Below the pieces are notes generated by a model. That model had not been told where the DNA came from, did no database searches, and worked only from the letters and a program-made list of their open reading frames with translations. The translations under genes were made by a program, and so were the position numbers. A stretch of DNA of 8,162 nucleotides from Planctomycetia bacterium. GTDB lineage: Bacteria; Planctomycetota; Phycisphaerae; Phycisphaerales; SM1A02. Positions 1 through 6,233 of the stretch are shown piece after piece. The stretch lies in contig SYGQ01000071.1 of the NCBI GenBank assembly GCA_005799475.1, positions 1 to 8,162 on the forward strand. Reading direction: 5' to 3'. Positions within the stretch are counted from its first letter, which is position 1. Every line of letters begins with the position of its first letter.

Positions 1-148
1 CAGTCAGGAGCCTCACAAGGCCCGATTGCATGGCTCGCCGGCCTTCCATATCGATCCGCTGAAGCAGCGTCGTCACGAAGGGACATCGACGCCCATGGGA
101 ATCGCACGAGCCCTCACCGCACGCGGACCCGCCGAGGCAGCCGGCGCG

Positions 149-877
149 TCACCGCGCGGAAGGCCGAGCCGTGGCTCTCGATTCCTCCGTCGGTTGAATG
201 AGCACAAAGCCCGCGCCGTCGAAACGCCACTGCACTGACTCGCCGCTGCCGCGCCCGAAGAAGGTTCTCGCGCTGATGTCGGTGTGAATGGTGGGCTGGA
301 GCGTGCCAGACCATGCCACGGTGGCATTGGGATCGGTGAAAACTGACTGCCCGGGCTTCACTTCGAGCGCGAGCGGGTCGTAGTGGGTTGTGATCGCGAC
401 CATCCCAGGCCCCTCGAAGCGCACATTGAAGAGGCCGCCGGCGGCCACGCTCGCGAGGCTCCTCACCATCGTGATGTCCCACTTGAGACTCGGCTCGAAG
501 GCGAGGACATCGTTTCCATTCACGAACATCGCCTCGTTGTGGAGTCTCAGAATGACAATCTTCTTGGAATCGTCGGCGAGGTAGAGCTTCCCCTTCCCCT
601 GCGCCTTCGTCAGCCGCGTGCCCTCGCCGGTGAACAACCGCTTGAAACATTTTACGACCCCATGTTCGAACGCGCCCTCGCGCCTGAACTTGATCTGCCC
701 GGTGTGGGCGACCATCGAACCCACCTTGGTCCAGACCTCGCCACTCAGGTTGACCTCGAGGATGCGATCGCTCTCATGCTCGAAGAGCCCGTGCCCGCGA
801 TCGACCGGGGCGTGCATGCGGATGAACTCAGAAAGTGAGTGATGCACTGGCTGCAATGATGTTTGGGGCTGGCTCAC
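149..877 (-). CDS. AIM24 family protein (TIGR00266-like), third gene of chromate operon
   Basis: The product is 242 residues from a GTG at 877 and looks like a soluble beta-rich protein of the AIM24/TIGR00266 family. That family is named after a yeast mitochondrial protein, and its bacterial biochemical role is poorly defined. Family-like segments seen are GSMVAHTGQIKFRRE (about 53-67), FVNGNDVLAFEPSLKWD (118-134), the stretch GMVAITTHYDPLAL (158-171) followed by KPGQSVFTDPNATVAWSG (174-191), and the C-terminal GEGF-like GAGFVLIQPTEE (221-232). No signal peptide or membrane segment is visible. I chose the GTG because it overlaps the upstream chrB stop as GTGA and has GAGG 10 nt before it. An ATG at 817 (222 residues) is the alternative, and an open frame continues to 946 inside chrB. 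Its position suggests co-transcription with the chromate genes, but a role in chromate resistance is inference only. Family call is firm; function is not. Confidence 0.88.
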   Translation of the reverse strand: MSQPQTSLQPVHHSLSEFIRMHAPVDRGHGLFEHESDRILEVNLSGEVWTKVGSMVAHTGQIKFRREGAFEHGVVKCFKRLFTGEGTRLTKAQGKGKLYLADDSKKIVILRLHNEAMFVNGNDVLAFEPSLKWDITMVRSLASVAAGGLFNVRFEGPGMVAITTHYDPLALEVKPGQSVFTDPNATVAWSGTLQPTIHTDISARTFFGRGSGESVQWRFDGAGFVLIQPTEESRATARPSAR

Positions 878-1347
878 GACGGAACAGCCTCGCTGCACCG
901 CTGCGGATTCCAGTCGTGTTTCTCTTGTCGCGCATGCTTGCACCACGCGTAGAGCGCCTCGCAGACGACCATGCCATGCGCCAGTTGTTCATGGTCGTCG
1001 CTGAAGGTGCGCGACAGTCCAATCAGGATCGCGTACACGCCAAGACACTGCGGCGCGAGATCGTGTCGGTCCGTGTCGGCCCCGCGAATGATCGTGGCCA
1101 TCTCGGTGAGCCCTGGATCGCGCACTTGGTACTTCTTCAGGATGGCGTCGAACGAGCACAGCGGCCCGTCGTGGGTGAGTTCGACCCCCTCGATGTCGTA
1201 GGGGATTGCGCCCGTCTGCCTGGCAGTCTCCATCACGCTCTCAGGCGGCACGAAGATGAACTCAGCGTCCTTGTCCACGAAGCGCTTGATGAGCCAAGGG
1301 CACGCGATGCGATCGATCTTTGGACGATGACGAGTGATCCACTTCAT
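874..1347 (-). CDS. chrB: Chromate resistance protein, ChrB C-terminal domain only
   Basis: The product is 157 residues and matches the ChrB C-terminal domain family (Pfam chromate resistance exported protein). The N-terminal hallmark is ERPKIDRIACPWLI-like, seen here as RHRPKIDRIACPWLIKRFVD at 6-25. Further conserved pieces are AEFIFVPPESV (28-38), the core IEGVELTHDGPLCSFDAI (52-69), IIRGADTDRHDLAPQ (86-100) and LSRTFSDDHEQLAHGMVV (111-128). Full-length ChrB proteins of proteobacterial chromate operons are about 300 residues, with an extra N-terminal half linked to regulation; that half is absent, so this is a stand-alone domain. The ATG at 1347 has a clear GGAG Shine-Dalgarno site 5-8 nt upstream and lies 12 nt after the chrA stop, so the two genes form one operon. 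It supports the chromate transporter, but the mechanism of this domain alone is not established. The gene symbol is given for the domain, not as proof of a regulator. Confidence 0.9.
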   Translation of the reverse strand: MKWITRHRPKIDRIACPWLIKRFVDKDAEFIFVPPESVMETARQTGAIPYDIEGVELTHDGPLCSFDAILKKYQVRDPGLTEMATIIRGADTDRHDLAPQCLGVYAILIGLSRTFSDDHEQLAHGMVVCEALYAWCKHARQEKHDWNPQRCSEAVPS

Positions 1348-1359
1348 GACGATCTCCGT

Positions 1360-2586
1360 TCATGCAAGGAGCATCGGACGCACACTCCACCCAATGATCG
1401 CTGCCCCGAGCACGATCAGTGGTTCAGGCACTCTGAAGCGCCACAGTATCAGCAGGCTGGCAAGCGCGACAACCCCTGTGGTCGTGTCGGTGATCGATCG
1501 CTGCCCGAGCACGACGACGGCTCCCGCAATCGCGCCGATGGCCGCGGCCGTCACGCCATCGACCACCGCGACAATGCTCGGTCGTTTCCCGTGCTTCCTG
1601 AAGTACGGCGCGGGGATGATCGTGAGCAAGTAGCACGGCAGGAAAGTCGCCAGCGCGGCGACACATGCACCCGGTACGCCCGCGACGAGATAGCCGATGA
1701 AGCCGACCGTGATGACCACCGGTCCAGGCGTGATCATCGCCACCGCGACAGCGTCGATGAACTGCTGTTCGTTCAGCCAGTGGTACTCCTGCACCACGCC
1801 GCCGTAGAGAAATGGCACGATGGCCAGTCCACTGCCAAAGACCAGTGCGCCCGCAAGAGTGAAGTAGCCGGCGATCTGCGCCAGCAGCGGCCAGCTCATG
1901 GCCGCTGGCGCGGCGGCGATGAGAATTGGAATGGGCGCCATGCTCAACGGCGCGCTCGAAGCCGGTCCTCGCAGCCACTTCGGGGGCGTGCGAACCAGCC
2001 ACACGATCGCCCCTGCCCCAAAGAAGAGCCACACGATTTCCGACTCCGTGATGATCGTGACGGCGGCGCTGACGAGGAAGATTGACCACAGCAGTCGGTC
2101 CCTGCCGATCGCCTTGCGCGTCAACTTGGAGGCGCTGTGCGCGATGATGCCGATGACCGCGGCGCCCACGCCGTAGAAGGCCGACTGCATCCACGGCAGT
2201 CCGCCGTAACGGACATACGCCCACCCGATGGCGAGCACCATCAGAAACGACGGCAGGACGAAGGCGAACCCCGCCAGCGTCGCGCCGCGCACGCCGTAGT
2301 GCACGAAGCCTAGATAGATGGCCAGCTGCGTCGCCAGCGGACCGGGGGCGAGCTGGGCGAGCGTGAGCCCTTCCTTGTAGTCCGACTCACTGATCCATCG
2401 GCGCTGCTCGACGAGGTCGCGATGCATGTAGCCAACCAGCGCCACTGGCCCGCCGAAACCGGTCGCGCCCAAGCGCAGCATGTAGGTGACAAGTTGCCCG
2501 AGCGTGTGGGTGGGCTGAACGAGAACGGAAGCGGCCGGTGAGTTCACGAGGGTTGGTTCGAGCGGTCGTGGCGCGCGACCCGCCAT
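1360..2586 (-). CDS. chrA: Chromate transporter ChrA (two CHR domains)
   Basis: This is an inner-membrane chromate ion transporter of the CHR family, about 408 residues, the usual size of the long two-domain form. Domain 1 spans roughly 28-200 and carries the family motif GFGGPVALVGYMHRDLVE (43-60), followed by RRWISESDY and LAQLAPGPLATQ (77-87). Domain 2 spans roughly 235-405 and repeats the theme with FGSGLAIVPFLYGGVV (250-265), WLNEQQFIDAVAVAMITPGPV (270-290) and GFIGY. Many hydrophobic helices separate the motifs. Known ChrA proteins export chromate and lower cytoplasmic Cr(VI). I start at the ATG at 2586, just before MAGRAP, because the frame above it, open to 2883, runs through the tRNA and terminator and has no family similarity. 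GCGGGGG stands 6-12 nt before the ATG. The gene leads the operon, with chrB 12 nt downstream. A dyad at 2678-2690 may control it. Confidence 0.94.
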   Translation of the reverse strand: MAGRAPRPLEPTLVNSPAASVLVQPTHTLGQLVTYMLRLGATGFGGPVALVGYMHRDLVEQRRWISESDYKEGLTLAQLAPGPLATQLAIYLGFVHYGVRGATLAGFAFVLPSFLMVLAIGWAYVRYGGLPWMQSAFYGVGAAVIGIIAHSASKLTRKAIGRDRLLWSIFLVSAAVTIITESEIVWLFFGAGAIVWLVRTPPKWLRGPASSAPLSMAPIPILIAAAPAAMSWPLLAQIAGYFTLAGALVFGSGLAIVPFLYGGVVQEYHWLNEQQFIDAVAVAMITPGPVVITVGFIGYLVAGVPGACVAALATFLPCYLLTIIPAPYFRKHGKRPSIVAVVDGVTAAAIGAIAGAVVVLGQRSITDTTTGVVALASLLILWRFRVPEPLIVLGAAIIGWSVRPMLLA

Positions 2587-2677
2587 GTTGTACCCCCGCT
2601 CGTGTGCGATCGGGCTCGGCAAGCGGCGCGTCGTCGTTGCCGAGTGACACGGGTGCGCTGAACAGGTCGACACGTTA

Positions 2678-2690
2678 TGAGAGACTCTCA
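2678..2690. promoter_or_regulatory. Perfect 13-bp palindrome upstream of chrA, candidate operator
   Basis: TGAGAG-A-CTCTCA is a perfect dyad with a one-base centre, about 92 nt before the chrA start codon. On the minus strand it is followed directly by CATAAC, a weak -10-like hexamer, so a bound protein would sit on or beside a promoter. No recognisable -35 box was found at a good distance. The operator role is inference; palindromes this short also arise by chance. Confidence 0.3.
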
Positions 2691-2818
2691 CGGCCCCACG
2701 GATCTCTGCGAGCAAGCTTGATGCGAGAACCCGCGAGAGCGGCAGAGAGCAGGAAGATGCCCCCAAGATGAACCCTCGGGCTTCAGGATCGATGTTTCCG
2801 CGTCCCCCATCAATGAAC

Positions 2819-2850
2819 AAGCGGGTTGACCGTTCTCGGTCAACCCGCTT
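2819..2850 (-). terminator. Terminator hairpin downstream of tRNA-Asn
   Basis: A perfect 13-bp stem (AAGCGGGTTGACC with GGTCAACCCGCTT) closes a 6-nt loop 7 nt past the 3' end of the minus-strand tRNA. On the minus strand it is followed by TTGTTCATT, a moderately T-rich tail, as expected for an intrinsic terminator of the tRNA transcript. It also separates the tRNA from chrA, so chrA needs its own promoter. Confidence 0.75.
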
Positions 2851-2856
2851 GGGTAA

Positions 2857-2929
2857 CTCCCCCAGCTGGACTCGAACCAGCAACCTGGCGGTTAACAGCC
2901 GCCCGCTCTACCAATTGAGCTATGAGGGA
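2857..2929 (-). tRNA. tRNA-Asn (anticodon GTT)
   Basis: A complete 73-nt cloverleaf reads on the minus strand. The acceptor stem TCCCTCA pairs with TGGGGGA (one G-T wobble) and the discriminator is G. The D arm is GCTC-AATTGGTA-GAGC. The anticodon arm is GGCGG-CTGTTAA-CCGCC, giving anticodon GTT, which decodes AAC and AAU. The variable loop is AGGTT and the T arm is GCTGG-TTCGAGT-CCAGC. CCA is not encoded; the following bases are GTTACC. A terminator hairpin lies 7 nt downstream and a promoter-like pair upstream. No integrated element is seen at its 3' end. Confidence 0.97.
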
Positions 2930-2943
2930 TTTGTGAGCGCCGA

Positions 2944-2971
2944 AGCGTACGGCAATCCGCTTGTTCGTCAA
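2944..2971 (-). promoter_or_regulatory. Likely promoter of tRNA-Asn
   Basis: On the minus strand TTGACG (2971-2966) and TACGCT (2949-2944) are separated by 16 nt, resembling sigma-70 -35 and -10 boxes. The predicted start near 2937 gives a short leader before the mature 5' end at 2929. The call rests on hexamer match and placement only. Confidence 0.5.
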
Positions 2972-3037
2972 CCCGCGCCCGACTGCCGGGTTGTGGCGCG
3001 TGGACTCGCACCGACCGCGCATCCCTAGGATCGCTGC

Positions 3038-3682
3038 GTGACAACGCATTCGCCGTCACTCCCCCGCTCACCGCTCGCGCGTGACATCGGGGTCGTCCTG
3101 ATGGGCACAGCAATCATCCTCGCGGTGCCCGCCATCGCCATGCAGTTCAGCGACGAAGTGAAGTGGAGTCCATTCGACTTCGTCGCCGCGGGACTCTCTC
3201 TTGGCGGCAGCGGCTCGATGCTCGTGATCCTCCGGCGACGATCTGCGAACGCGTCCTATCGCATCGGCATCGGCATGTCGATCTTCACTGCGCTCTTGTT
3301 GGCGTGGGTCAACGGCGCCGTCGGCATCATCGGAAGCGAAGACAATCCGATGAACCTCCTCTACTTCTTGGTGCTCCTGGGTTGCCTCATCGGCGCGATC
3401 GTGTCCAGATTCGAGGCCTCCGGGCTTGTGCGCACGCTGTTTGTGACGGCCATCGCGGTGGCCTGCGTCCCCGTCATCGCGTTCATCATCATGCGCCCAC
3501 CGCTCGACATCGGCCTCTTTCGCGTCTTCATCCTCAATGCGGCATTCGCGATGCTCTTCGCGGGCGCTGGAGCGTGCTTCCTGCGCGCAACCCGCGAGTC
3601 CCGGCGCGACGGCCCCTGCCGCTCCAACGGTTGCATGGCGGCAGGCGGCGATGTACAGTCTCCCCCCCGCCATGAAGAGTGA
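3038..3682 (+). CDS. Six-helix integral membrane protein of unknown function
   Basis: The product is 214 residues from a GTG at 3038, with AGGA 7 nt upstream as Shine-Dalgarno site. Six hydrophobic segments are visible at about 17-37, 47-65, 75-98, 106-123, 133-152 and 159-181. Between helices 1 and 2 is MQFSDEVKWSPFDFV (35-49), and helices 3-4 are joined by WVNGAVGIIGSEDNP (90-104). I recognise this combination from small uncharacterised membrane proteins in diverse bacteria, but I know no assigned function. The last 30 or so residues are polar and Arg-rich, and probably cytoplasmic. The 3' end overlaps the rpmE start by 11 nt, and a possible rpmE promoter lies inside it. It is divergent from tRNA-Asn. 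The coding call is well supported by the hydrophobic pattern and motifs; the role is unknown. Confidence 0.85.
   Translation: MTTHSPSLPRSPLARDIGVVLMGTAIILAVPAIAMQFSDEVKWSPFDFVAAGLSLGGSGSMLVILRRRSANASYRIGIGMSIFTALLLAWVNGAVGIIGSEDNPMNLLYFLVLLGCLIGAIVSRFEASGLVRTLFVTAIAVACVPVIAFIIMRPPLDIGLFRVFILNAAFAMLFAGAGACFLRATRESRRDGPCRSNGCMAAGGDVQSPPRHEE
3631..3659 (+). promoter_or_regulatory. Possible promoter for rpmE inside the upstream gene
   Basis: TTGCAT (3631-3636) and TACAGT (3654-3659) are spaced by exactly 17 nt, with the -10-like box only 12 nt before the rpmE ATG. A start about 7 nt downstream of the box would leave an almost leaderless rpmE mRNA, in keeping with the absence of a Shine-Dalgarno site there. 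The hexamer matches are modest (3/6 and 4/6). Confidence 0.3.
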
Positions 3683-3917
3683 TACCCACCCCAAGTTCTT
3701 CCCCGAGTGCAAGGTCTTCTTCCGCGGCGATGTGGTGATGACCGTCGGCGCGACCGTCCCAGAAATGCATGTCGAAGTCTGGTCGGGATCGCACCCTTTC
3801 TACACCGGCCAGAAGAGTTTCGTCGACACCGCCGGACGCGTCGAGCGCTTCCAGCGCAAGTTCGCCGGCGGATACTTCGGCAAGGGCAAGGACGCTGGCG
3901 GCCCCGCCAAGAAGTAG
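3672..3917 (+). CDS. rpmE: Large ribosomal subunit protein bL31, zinc-free type
   Basis: bL31 binds the 50S central protuberance and helps bridge the subunits. The 81-residue product begins MKSDTHPKFF, matching the conserved bL31 start (M-K-x-D-x-H-P-K), and continues with SHPFYTG (39-45) and DTAGRVERFQRKF (51-63). This is slightly longer than the roughly 70 residues of E. coli, owing to a Lys/Gly-rich tail. The zinc-binding CxC and CxxC sites of the zinc form are missing: the CxxC before HPF is replaced by WSGS, and only one Cys (13) remains. It is therefore a C-minus paralogue type. The start is fixed by homology: the frame is open further upstream but without similarity. It overlaps the preceding gene by 11 nt, and an intrinsic terminator follows. 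In many bacteria rpmE lies near prfA, as here. Confidence 0.95.
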   Translation: MKSDTHPKFFPECKVFFRGDVVMTVGATVPEMHVEVWSGSHPFYTGQKSFVDTAGRVERFQRKFAGGYFGKGKDAGGPAKK

Positions 3918-3940
3918 CTTCGTTCAACCCGAAGCGTGTC

Positions 3941-3973
3941 CACGCCGTGCTCTGATGCGCGGCGTGTTCTTTT
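3941..3973 (+). terminator. Intrinsic terminator after rpmE
   Basis: CACGCCGTGC and GCGCGGCGTG form a 10-bp stem (one G-T wobble) around the loop TCTGAT, followed by TTCTTTT. It sits 23 nt after the rpmE stop and 24 nt before prfA, so prfA is probably transcribed from its own start or by read-through. Confidence 0.75.
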
Positions 3974-3997
3974 GAACGCCCCACTCCCCCACGCCGA

Positions 3998-5077
3998 GTG
4001 ACCACTCCTCCGGACAACCTCGTGCGCAAGTTGCGCGAACTCGAAAACGAGTTTGCGTCGCTCGACGCGCAGATGCTCGACCCGTTGGTCCTTGCCGACC
4101 ACCGGAAGACGCGCAGCATTGCCGTTCGGCGGAGTGCGATCGAGGATCTCGTCACACGCTGGCGAAGGTGGAACACCGCCGGCCGCGAACTTGAAGCCGC
4201 GCAGGAACTCGCGCAGTCCGCCGACTCGGGCTTTGCCTCCCTCGCACGCGAGGAAATCGCAGCGCTGACCAAGGAGCGGGTCACGCTCATCACGACGCTC
4301 GTCAACGATCTCGTCACAGCCGACGACAAGATGGTCGGCGCGGTGATTCTCGAAGTGCGCGCCGGAGTCGGCGGCGACGAGGCCTCACTGTTTGCGGGCG
4401 ATCTCTTGCAGGCGTACCAGCGCTACTGCCAGTCACGGCGCTGGAAGTGGGAAGAACTCGAACTCAAACCCGGCGACGCCGGCGGTATCACCCACGGCGT
4501 CTACGAAGTGACCGGCCCGGGCGTCTGGAGTGCGCTCGGCTACGAAGGCGGCACGCACCAGGTCAAGCGCGTACCCGCCACCGAGGCACAAGGGCGAGTC
4601 CACACTTCGACGGCGACCGTGGCCGTCCTCGCCGAGCCTGAAGAAGTCGAAGACGCCGTTGATCCCGCCGAAGTGAAGGAGATCATGACGACCGCGCAGG
4701 GGCCCGGTGGTCAGAATGTGAACAAGGTCGCCACCGCGGTGCAGTTGATCCATCTTCCGACGGGCATCGAAGTTCGCATGCAGGAGACGCGCAGTCAACT
4801 GCAGAATCGCGACAAGGCGTGGCGGCTCCTGCGCGCGCGTGTGTACGAACACCGCAGGTCGGAAGCCGCCGCGCGACGCGCCGAAACGCGCAGTCAGATG
4901 ATCGGATCGGGCAGCCGCGCCGAGAAGATCCGAACCTACCGGGCGAAGGAAAACATCGCGGTCGACCACCGCATCGAGGAGAGTTTCAATCTCCTCGAAA
5001 TCCTCGCGGGCAAACTGCAGCCGCTCATCGATGCGCTCGCCCTGAAGGACATTGCCGACCGCGTTCAGCAACTCTGA
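3998..5077 (+). CDS. prfA: Peptide chain release factor 1 (RF1)
   Basis: RF1 reads UAA and UAG in the ribosomal A site and triggers peptide release. The 359-residue length matches the family (about 360). The N-terminal coiled domain covers about 1-110. The PCRF core has VRAGVGGDEASLFAGDL (120-136), then GGTHQVKRVPATEAQGRVHTS (184-204) with the PAT tripeptide at 193-195. PAT is diagnostic for RF1 rather than RF2, which has SPF. The catalytic GGQ loop is at 237-239, followed by THLPTG-like IHLPTGIEV (251-259) and the C-terminal IRTYRAKENIAVDHRI (311-326). The local loop is QGPGGQNVNK rather than the usual SGAGGQHVN, a small departure. The GTG start at 3998 is the first codon giving full length; no Shine-Dalgarno site is visible. 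prmC, which methylates the GGQ glutamine and often follows prfA, is not adjacent here. The gene converges on the DUF1573 gene with a 22-nt gap. Confidence 0.97.
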   Translation: MTTPPDNLVRKLRELENEFASLDAQMLDPLVLADHRKTRSIAVRRSAIEDLVTRWRRWNTAGRELEAAQELAQSADSGFASLAREEIAALTKERVTLITTLVNDLVTADDKMVGAVILEVRAGVGGDEASLFAGDLLQAYQRYCQSRRWKWEELELKPGDAGGITHGVYEVTGPGVWSALGYEGGTHQVKRVPATEAQGRVHTSTATVAVLAEPEEVEDAVDPAEVKEIMTTAQGPGGQNVNKVATAVQLIHLPTGIEVRMQETRSQLQNRDKAWRLLRARVYEHRRSEAAARRAETRSQMIGSGSRAEKIRTYRAKENIAVDHRIEESFNLLEILAGKLQPLIDALALKDIADRVQQL

Positions 5078-5099
5078 GCCGACGCGATAGCGCTTCGGC

Positions 5100-6233
5100 C
5101 TACTCGGCTGGCTTGCGCACCGACGCGACGACCTCGGCGGCCTGTGCGGACTCACCGGACCAGACCGTGAACGGCACGCGGACGATTCCGACGGCATCAG
5201 CTGGCATCGTGACCTTGAGCCTGACGCGCTGCCCCCCCTCCTCGGTCGCATCCACAACGAGAAGCTCCACATTCGCACCCGGAGATTCGCAGGTCACGCG
5301 TTCCACCTTCTGCCGAGCAGTGCGCGTCACGAGGACGGCCTCGCACGACGCGCCCGGCGTCACGCGTCCCAGGACCGCGCGAGTGTCAAGGAAGTCGATG
5401 GACTGTGAGCGGTCGATGCGCTCGCTCCGGACCCTCACTTCGACAAGCGGCGCTCGTGCCGAGTCGGTCTCGACATAGAGGTGCGTCGGCAGCGCGTCGG
5501 CCATCGCGGTGATGTCGTAGGCCATCACATGCGAAGGTCGCGCCGAGTCGGTGGTGCCCGCGCCCTCCTCGATCATCGTGCCACCCAAGGTCGACAGCAC
5601 ACGGAAGGGCGACTTGTCGATGGACTCCACCACGAACCGTCCCGAGAGATTCTTGCCACCGACGGCGTTGACATATGGCGGCACCGTCCGCACGGGAAGC
5701 GATACCTCCGCGCGCACGGGGATGTCGAGCGGCCGACCGGAGCCCGCAACGATGACCTTCACGCTCGATCGCCTCGTGCCCATCGACGGCGCGCCGTCGA
5801 GCTTGACCTCGAGGGACTGTGACTTCCCAGGCTCGATGACGACGCCATCGAGCTTGTTGATTGTGGTGCACTTGCACGATGCCACGACGGAATCGATGGT
5901 GACTGGCGCTCCAGTCGTGTTCGTGAGCGTCACGGTTCCGATCCCAGGGGTGTTTGGGAGCAGAAACCCGAAGTCGACAACCTTCGGCTCGGCCGAAAGC
6001 GGAGGCGCAGCCACGCCAGCGGCACGCGTCGCACGATCTTCCGCCGTTCGTCCGCGCGCGACTGGCGTACTCGTCGGCTTCGTCGGTGCTGGCTCCGCCG
6101 GTGCGGGTCTCGCCGCAGGGCTCGCGGGAACTCCGACGGGGCGATCTGCGGGCGTCACCACGGGTTGGTTGGACTGGAAACCCACGCTGATTGCCGCCAG
6201 GAGTGGGAAGAAAGCACCGTTCTGGATCGCCAT
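5100..6233 (-). CDS. Exported DUF1573 domain protein
   Basis: The product is 377 residues from the ATG at 6233; a GTG one codon upstream (6236) is equally possible. The N terminus has a short hydrophobic stretch (GAFFPLLAAISVGF, numbered 7-20 from the GTG) that looks like a signal peptide, without a clear cleavage site. A Pro/Ala/Thr-rich linker covers about 25-80. A DUF1573 domain follows at about 81-165, with VVDFGFLLPNTPGIGTVTLTN and the family's Cys-x-Cys (SCKCTTI, Cys121 and Cys123), then EPGKSQSLEVKLD. The remainder is beta-rich, and residues near 285-360 resemble a second, degenerate immunoglobulin-like module without CxC. DUF1573 proteins are abundant in Planctomycetes and Bacteroidetes and are presumed periplasmic or surface-exposed; no reaction is known. 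It ends 22 nt from prfA, convergent, and its promoter must lie in the region shared with efp. AGG 5-8 nt before the start is a plausible ribosome site. Confidence 0.88.
   Translation of the reverse strand: MAIQNGAFFPLLAAISVGFQSNQPVVTPADRPVGVPASPAARPAPAEPAPTKPTSTPVARGRTAEDRATRAAGVAAPPLSAEPKVVDFGFLLPNTPGIGTVTLTNTTGAPVTIDSVVASCKCTTINKLDGVVIEPGKSQSLEVKLDGAPSMGTRRSSVKVIVAGSGRPLDIPVRAEVSLPVRTVPPYVNAVGGKNLSGRFVVESIDKSPFRVLSTLGGTMIEEGAGTTDSARPSHVMAYDITAMADALPTHLYVETDSARAPLVEVRVRSERIDRSQSIDFLDTRAVLGRVTPGASCEAVLVTRTARQKVERVTCESPGANVELLVVDATEEGGQRVRLKVTMPADAVGIVRVPFTVWSGESAQAAEVVASVRKPAE

Noticed and set aside
67..92. Inverted repeat GCGTCG/CGACGC with a 14-nt loop, considered as an operon terminator after the AIM24 gene.
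   Set aside because: The stem is only 6 bp, the loop is large and no T tract follows on the minus strand.
1..148. Possible gene fragments at the left edge: a plus-strand frame open from base 1 to 201, and a short minus-strand frame starting at ATG near 33 (MQSGLVRLLT) that would run off the edge.
   Set aside because: Neither shows recognisable protein similarity. The plus-strand frame overlaps the AIM24 gene end by about 50 nt and is Arg/Ser-rich as expected for a random GC-rich frame. The minus-strand start has a GGAAGG site, but only ten codons are visible.
835..2085. A 416-residue plus-strand open frame opposite chrB and chrA.
   Set aside because: It is extremely rich in Arg, Asp and His with no family features, and lies antisense to two clearly recognised genes, so it is a GC-rich shadow frame.
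2587..2883. N-terminal extension of chrA by 99 codons.
   Set aside because: The extension runs through the tRNA and its terminator, has no hydrophobic or CHR-type sequence, and a good ATG with a G-rich upstream site exists at 2586.
2857..2929. tRNA-Asn as an integration site for a mobile element.
   Set aside because: No integrase gene, no direct repeat of the tRNA 3' end and no phage or plasmid gene is present in the window.
3068..4329. Long minus-strand open frames opposite the membrane protein, rpmE and prfA.
   Set aside because: They are low-complexity Arg/Ala/Glu/Asp frames antisense to firmly identified genes.
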